Shown in pieces: positions 12,525 through 13,497 of a DNA stretch of 13,497 nucleotides. The position numbers and the translations under genes are program-made. Below the pieces are notes generated by a model. That model saw only the letters and a program-made list of their open reading frames with translations, was not told the origin of the DNA and made no database searches. The stretch lies in NCBI GenBank assembly GCA_002311915.1, contig DCAF01000057.1:13538-27034 (forward strand), in the 5' to 3' direction. This stretch comes from Sulfurovum sp. UBA1140. Lineage in GTDB: Bacteria; Campylobacterota; Campylobacteria; Campylobacterales; Sulfurovaceae. Positions within the stretch are counted from its first letter, which is position 1. Every line of letters begins with the position of its first letter.

Positions 12525-12537
12525 TCTCTAAGTTTTT
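12520..12537 (+). terminator. Possible terminator after the lipoprotein gene
   Basis: CTTAG (12520-12524), loop TCT, CTAAG (12528-12532), then TTTTT (12533-12537). The 5-bp stem is short but is followed directly by a T-run and overlaps the stop codon. It would insulate the lipoprotein gene from the convergent dUTPase gene. Confidence 0.4.
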
Positions 12538-12546
12538 AGAAGAGCT

Positions 12547-13227
12547 TTATCTATTTGGATAAGCCTTCTTTAACGCATCATATAGCTCATGTGGTGTGAT
12601 GTCATTTTGCTCATTCAGTATGCTCTGCATTACCACATTGTCCTCTTTTCCATTCCACTCTTTAATATACGTTCCCTCTTTATAGCCATGCTCTTGACGA
12701 AATTTATTAAGAATATTTTTACCGATATAGAGCTTATATAGTTCAGGTAGTTTCAGGTTTAGTTGGGTTGACATGTTTAGAAATGAAGCCAATAGGGTAT
12801 TAATATTGTCATCACAAAAGAGTATTTTAATCATGGACTCAACCACTTCAATCTGCTCATAGCTGTCTAACTGGCTGGTCTGTTTATTGTTAGAAAACTC
12901 TAAACATTTAGACATATTTGTAATGTTGGTGGCTAATGTATGCACTGAACCGATATGGTTAACTTTATAAAGACGTAGTGCTTCACTCATAACAAAATGC
13001 CAAATATCAACAATCTCTATTTTTATATTGGCATAATCAGGAGTGGCATTAATATTTTTCCAATGTTTCCAAGGGTAAGAGTCTACGAGTTCTGCAGATT
13101 CAAGATAGATACATCGTCTCCAATCTATCTTTTTTCCATTTTTAGTTAATCCATCTTCCCACTCTAAGCCATTGGTAGCATCATTAAGCTCTTGTTGTAG
13201 CTCTAGCATCTGTAATATTCTGTTCAT
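12547..13227 (-). CDS. dut: Dimeric (all-alpha) dUTPase
   Basis: The enzyme hydrolyses dUTP (and in this family dUDP) to dUMP, keeping uracil out of DNA and feeding dTMP synthesis. The 226-residue product matches the dimeric dUTPase type known from Campylobacter jejuni, part of the all-alpha NTP-pyrophosphatase superfamily and unrelated to trimeric Dut. It has LELQQELNDATNGLEW (8-23), TKNGKKIDWRRCIY, and the metal-binding pairs E43-x2-E46 and E71-x2-D74, flanking VDSYPWKHWK (48-57) and followed by IWHFVMSEAL. A good ribosome site (AAGGA, 5 nt from the ATG) is present. It lies 24 nt after the truncated PAS gene on the same strand, probably in one transcript. The gene symbol follows function; homology is to the dimeric family. 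Confidence 0.9.
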   Translation of the reverse strand: MNRILQMLELQQELNDATNGLEWEDGLTKNGKKIDWRRCIYLESAELVDSYPWKHWKNINATPDYANIKIEIVDIWHFVMSEALRLYKVNHIGSVHTLATNITNMSKCLEFSNNKQTSQLDSYEQIEVVESMIKILFCDDNINTLLASFLNMSTQLNLKLPELYKLYIGKNILNKFRQEHGYKEGTYIKEWNGKEDNVVMQSILNEQNDITPHELYDALKKAYPNR

Positions 13228-13251
13228 TGTTGTCCTTGTTTTTGTTAAAAA

Positions 13252-13497
13252 TTATGATGCCATTGTAGCTGATTGATACTTATCTCGTTCTAAAAAAAGT
13301 TCACAGATACATTGATGTTTTTCTTTAAAATCTTCTAATGAATCAAACCCAAAGGTTTCAAAAAATTTTCGGTTGGCTTTAATTACTCCATCGGTTTGAT
13401 TGAGTGTAAAAACAATGTTCTCTTGGTCATTAAAGAGCATCTGATTGTAGCGATGCTCTCTCTCTAGTTTTTTTTCGGTTTTCACCCGTTGAGTGAC
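13252..13497 (-). CDS. C-terminal end of a PAS-domain signalling protein (partial, possibly truncated)
   Basis: 81 codons plus a stop are visible; the gene enters from beyond 13497. A charged, helix-like linker (VTQRVKTEKKLEREHRYNQ) is followed by a PAS-domain start: IVFTLNQTDGVIKANRKFFETFGF, then LEDFKEKHQCICELFLERDKY. Such linkers and PAS domains usually sit in the middle of histidine kinases or diguanylate cyclases. Here the protein stops with SATMAS soon after the PAS helices, before the remaining PAS strands or any kinase or GGDEF domain. GTG at 13485 could be read as a start, but the frame is open to the window edge and the linker reads as internal. It may be a truncated or remnant sensor. 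dut begins 24 nt downstream. Confidence 0.55.
   Translation of the reverse strand, partial: VTQRVKTEKKLEREHRYNQMLFNDQENIVFTLNQTDGVIKANRKFFETFGFDSLEDFKEKHQCICELFLERDKYQSATMAS

Noticed and set aside
1..13497. CRISPR array, tRNA/rRNA, insertion sequence or prophage
   Set aside because: No regularly spaced repeats, no cloverleaf-like or rRNA sequence, and no transposase or phage gene was seen on either strand.

Overview
The window looks like chromosomal DNA of a free-living member of the Campylobacterota (Sulfurimonas/Sulfurovum-like), an inference from gene order and sequence style. The DNA is AT-rich. Several upstream regions carry a T-rich run ending in TATAAT with no clear -35 box. Gene sets are arranged as in that phylum: proS-fxsA-hemC, aspS-adk, and rpmH-rnpA-yidC-jag-mnmE. 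A small all-alpha dimeric dUTPase is also present. I cannot name the species.

Layout: (1) 1-149, minus strand: the first 49 codons of a gene running off the left edge, with a peptidoglycan-binding-like repeat. (2) 370-3872, plus strand: proS, fxsA, a DsbC/DsbG-like thioredoxin-fold protein and hemC, tightly packed. (3) 3873-4126: an AT-rich gap with a perfect 16-bp palindrome and a promoter, followed by an orphan HsdS-like specificity-domain gene (4127-4591) whose last codons double as a terminator hairpin. (4) 4603-7019, minus strand: aspS then adk. (5) 7254-11743, plus strand: rpmH, rnpA, yidC, jag/khpB and mnmE, the conserved ribosome/RNase P/membrane-insertion/tRNA-modification cluster, here without yidD. 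(6) 11802-12524, plus strand: a lipoprotein with a carboxypeptidase-regulatory-like beta domain. (7) 12547-13497, minus strand: a dimeric dUTPase preceded by the end of a PAS-domain signalling gene that enters from the right edge.

The contents are mainly housekeeping: aminoacylation (ProRS, AspRS), tetrapyrrole synthesis (HemC), periplasmic disulfide chemistry, nucleotide metabolism (Adk, dUTPase), and ribosome, RNase P, membrane-insertion and tRNA-modification functions. I see no phage, transposon, CRISPR array, rRNA or tRNA, and no convincing new multi-gene system. The points most worth a second look are local. The rnpA frame clearly begins upstream of any ATG/GTG/TTG, apparently at an ATA overlapping the rpmH stop, and its first codons contain two consecutive hairpins. 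The ProRS lacks the editing (INS) domain. The stand-alone HsdS-like gene has no HsdM or HsdR in view. The fxsA/dsb overlap encodes a signal peptide in a second frame. The Jag protein has lost the R3H signature. A 7-G tract lies beside the jag start.
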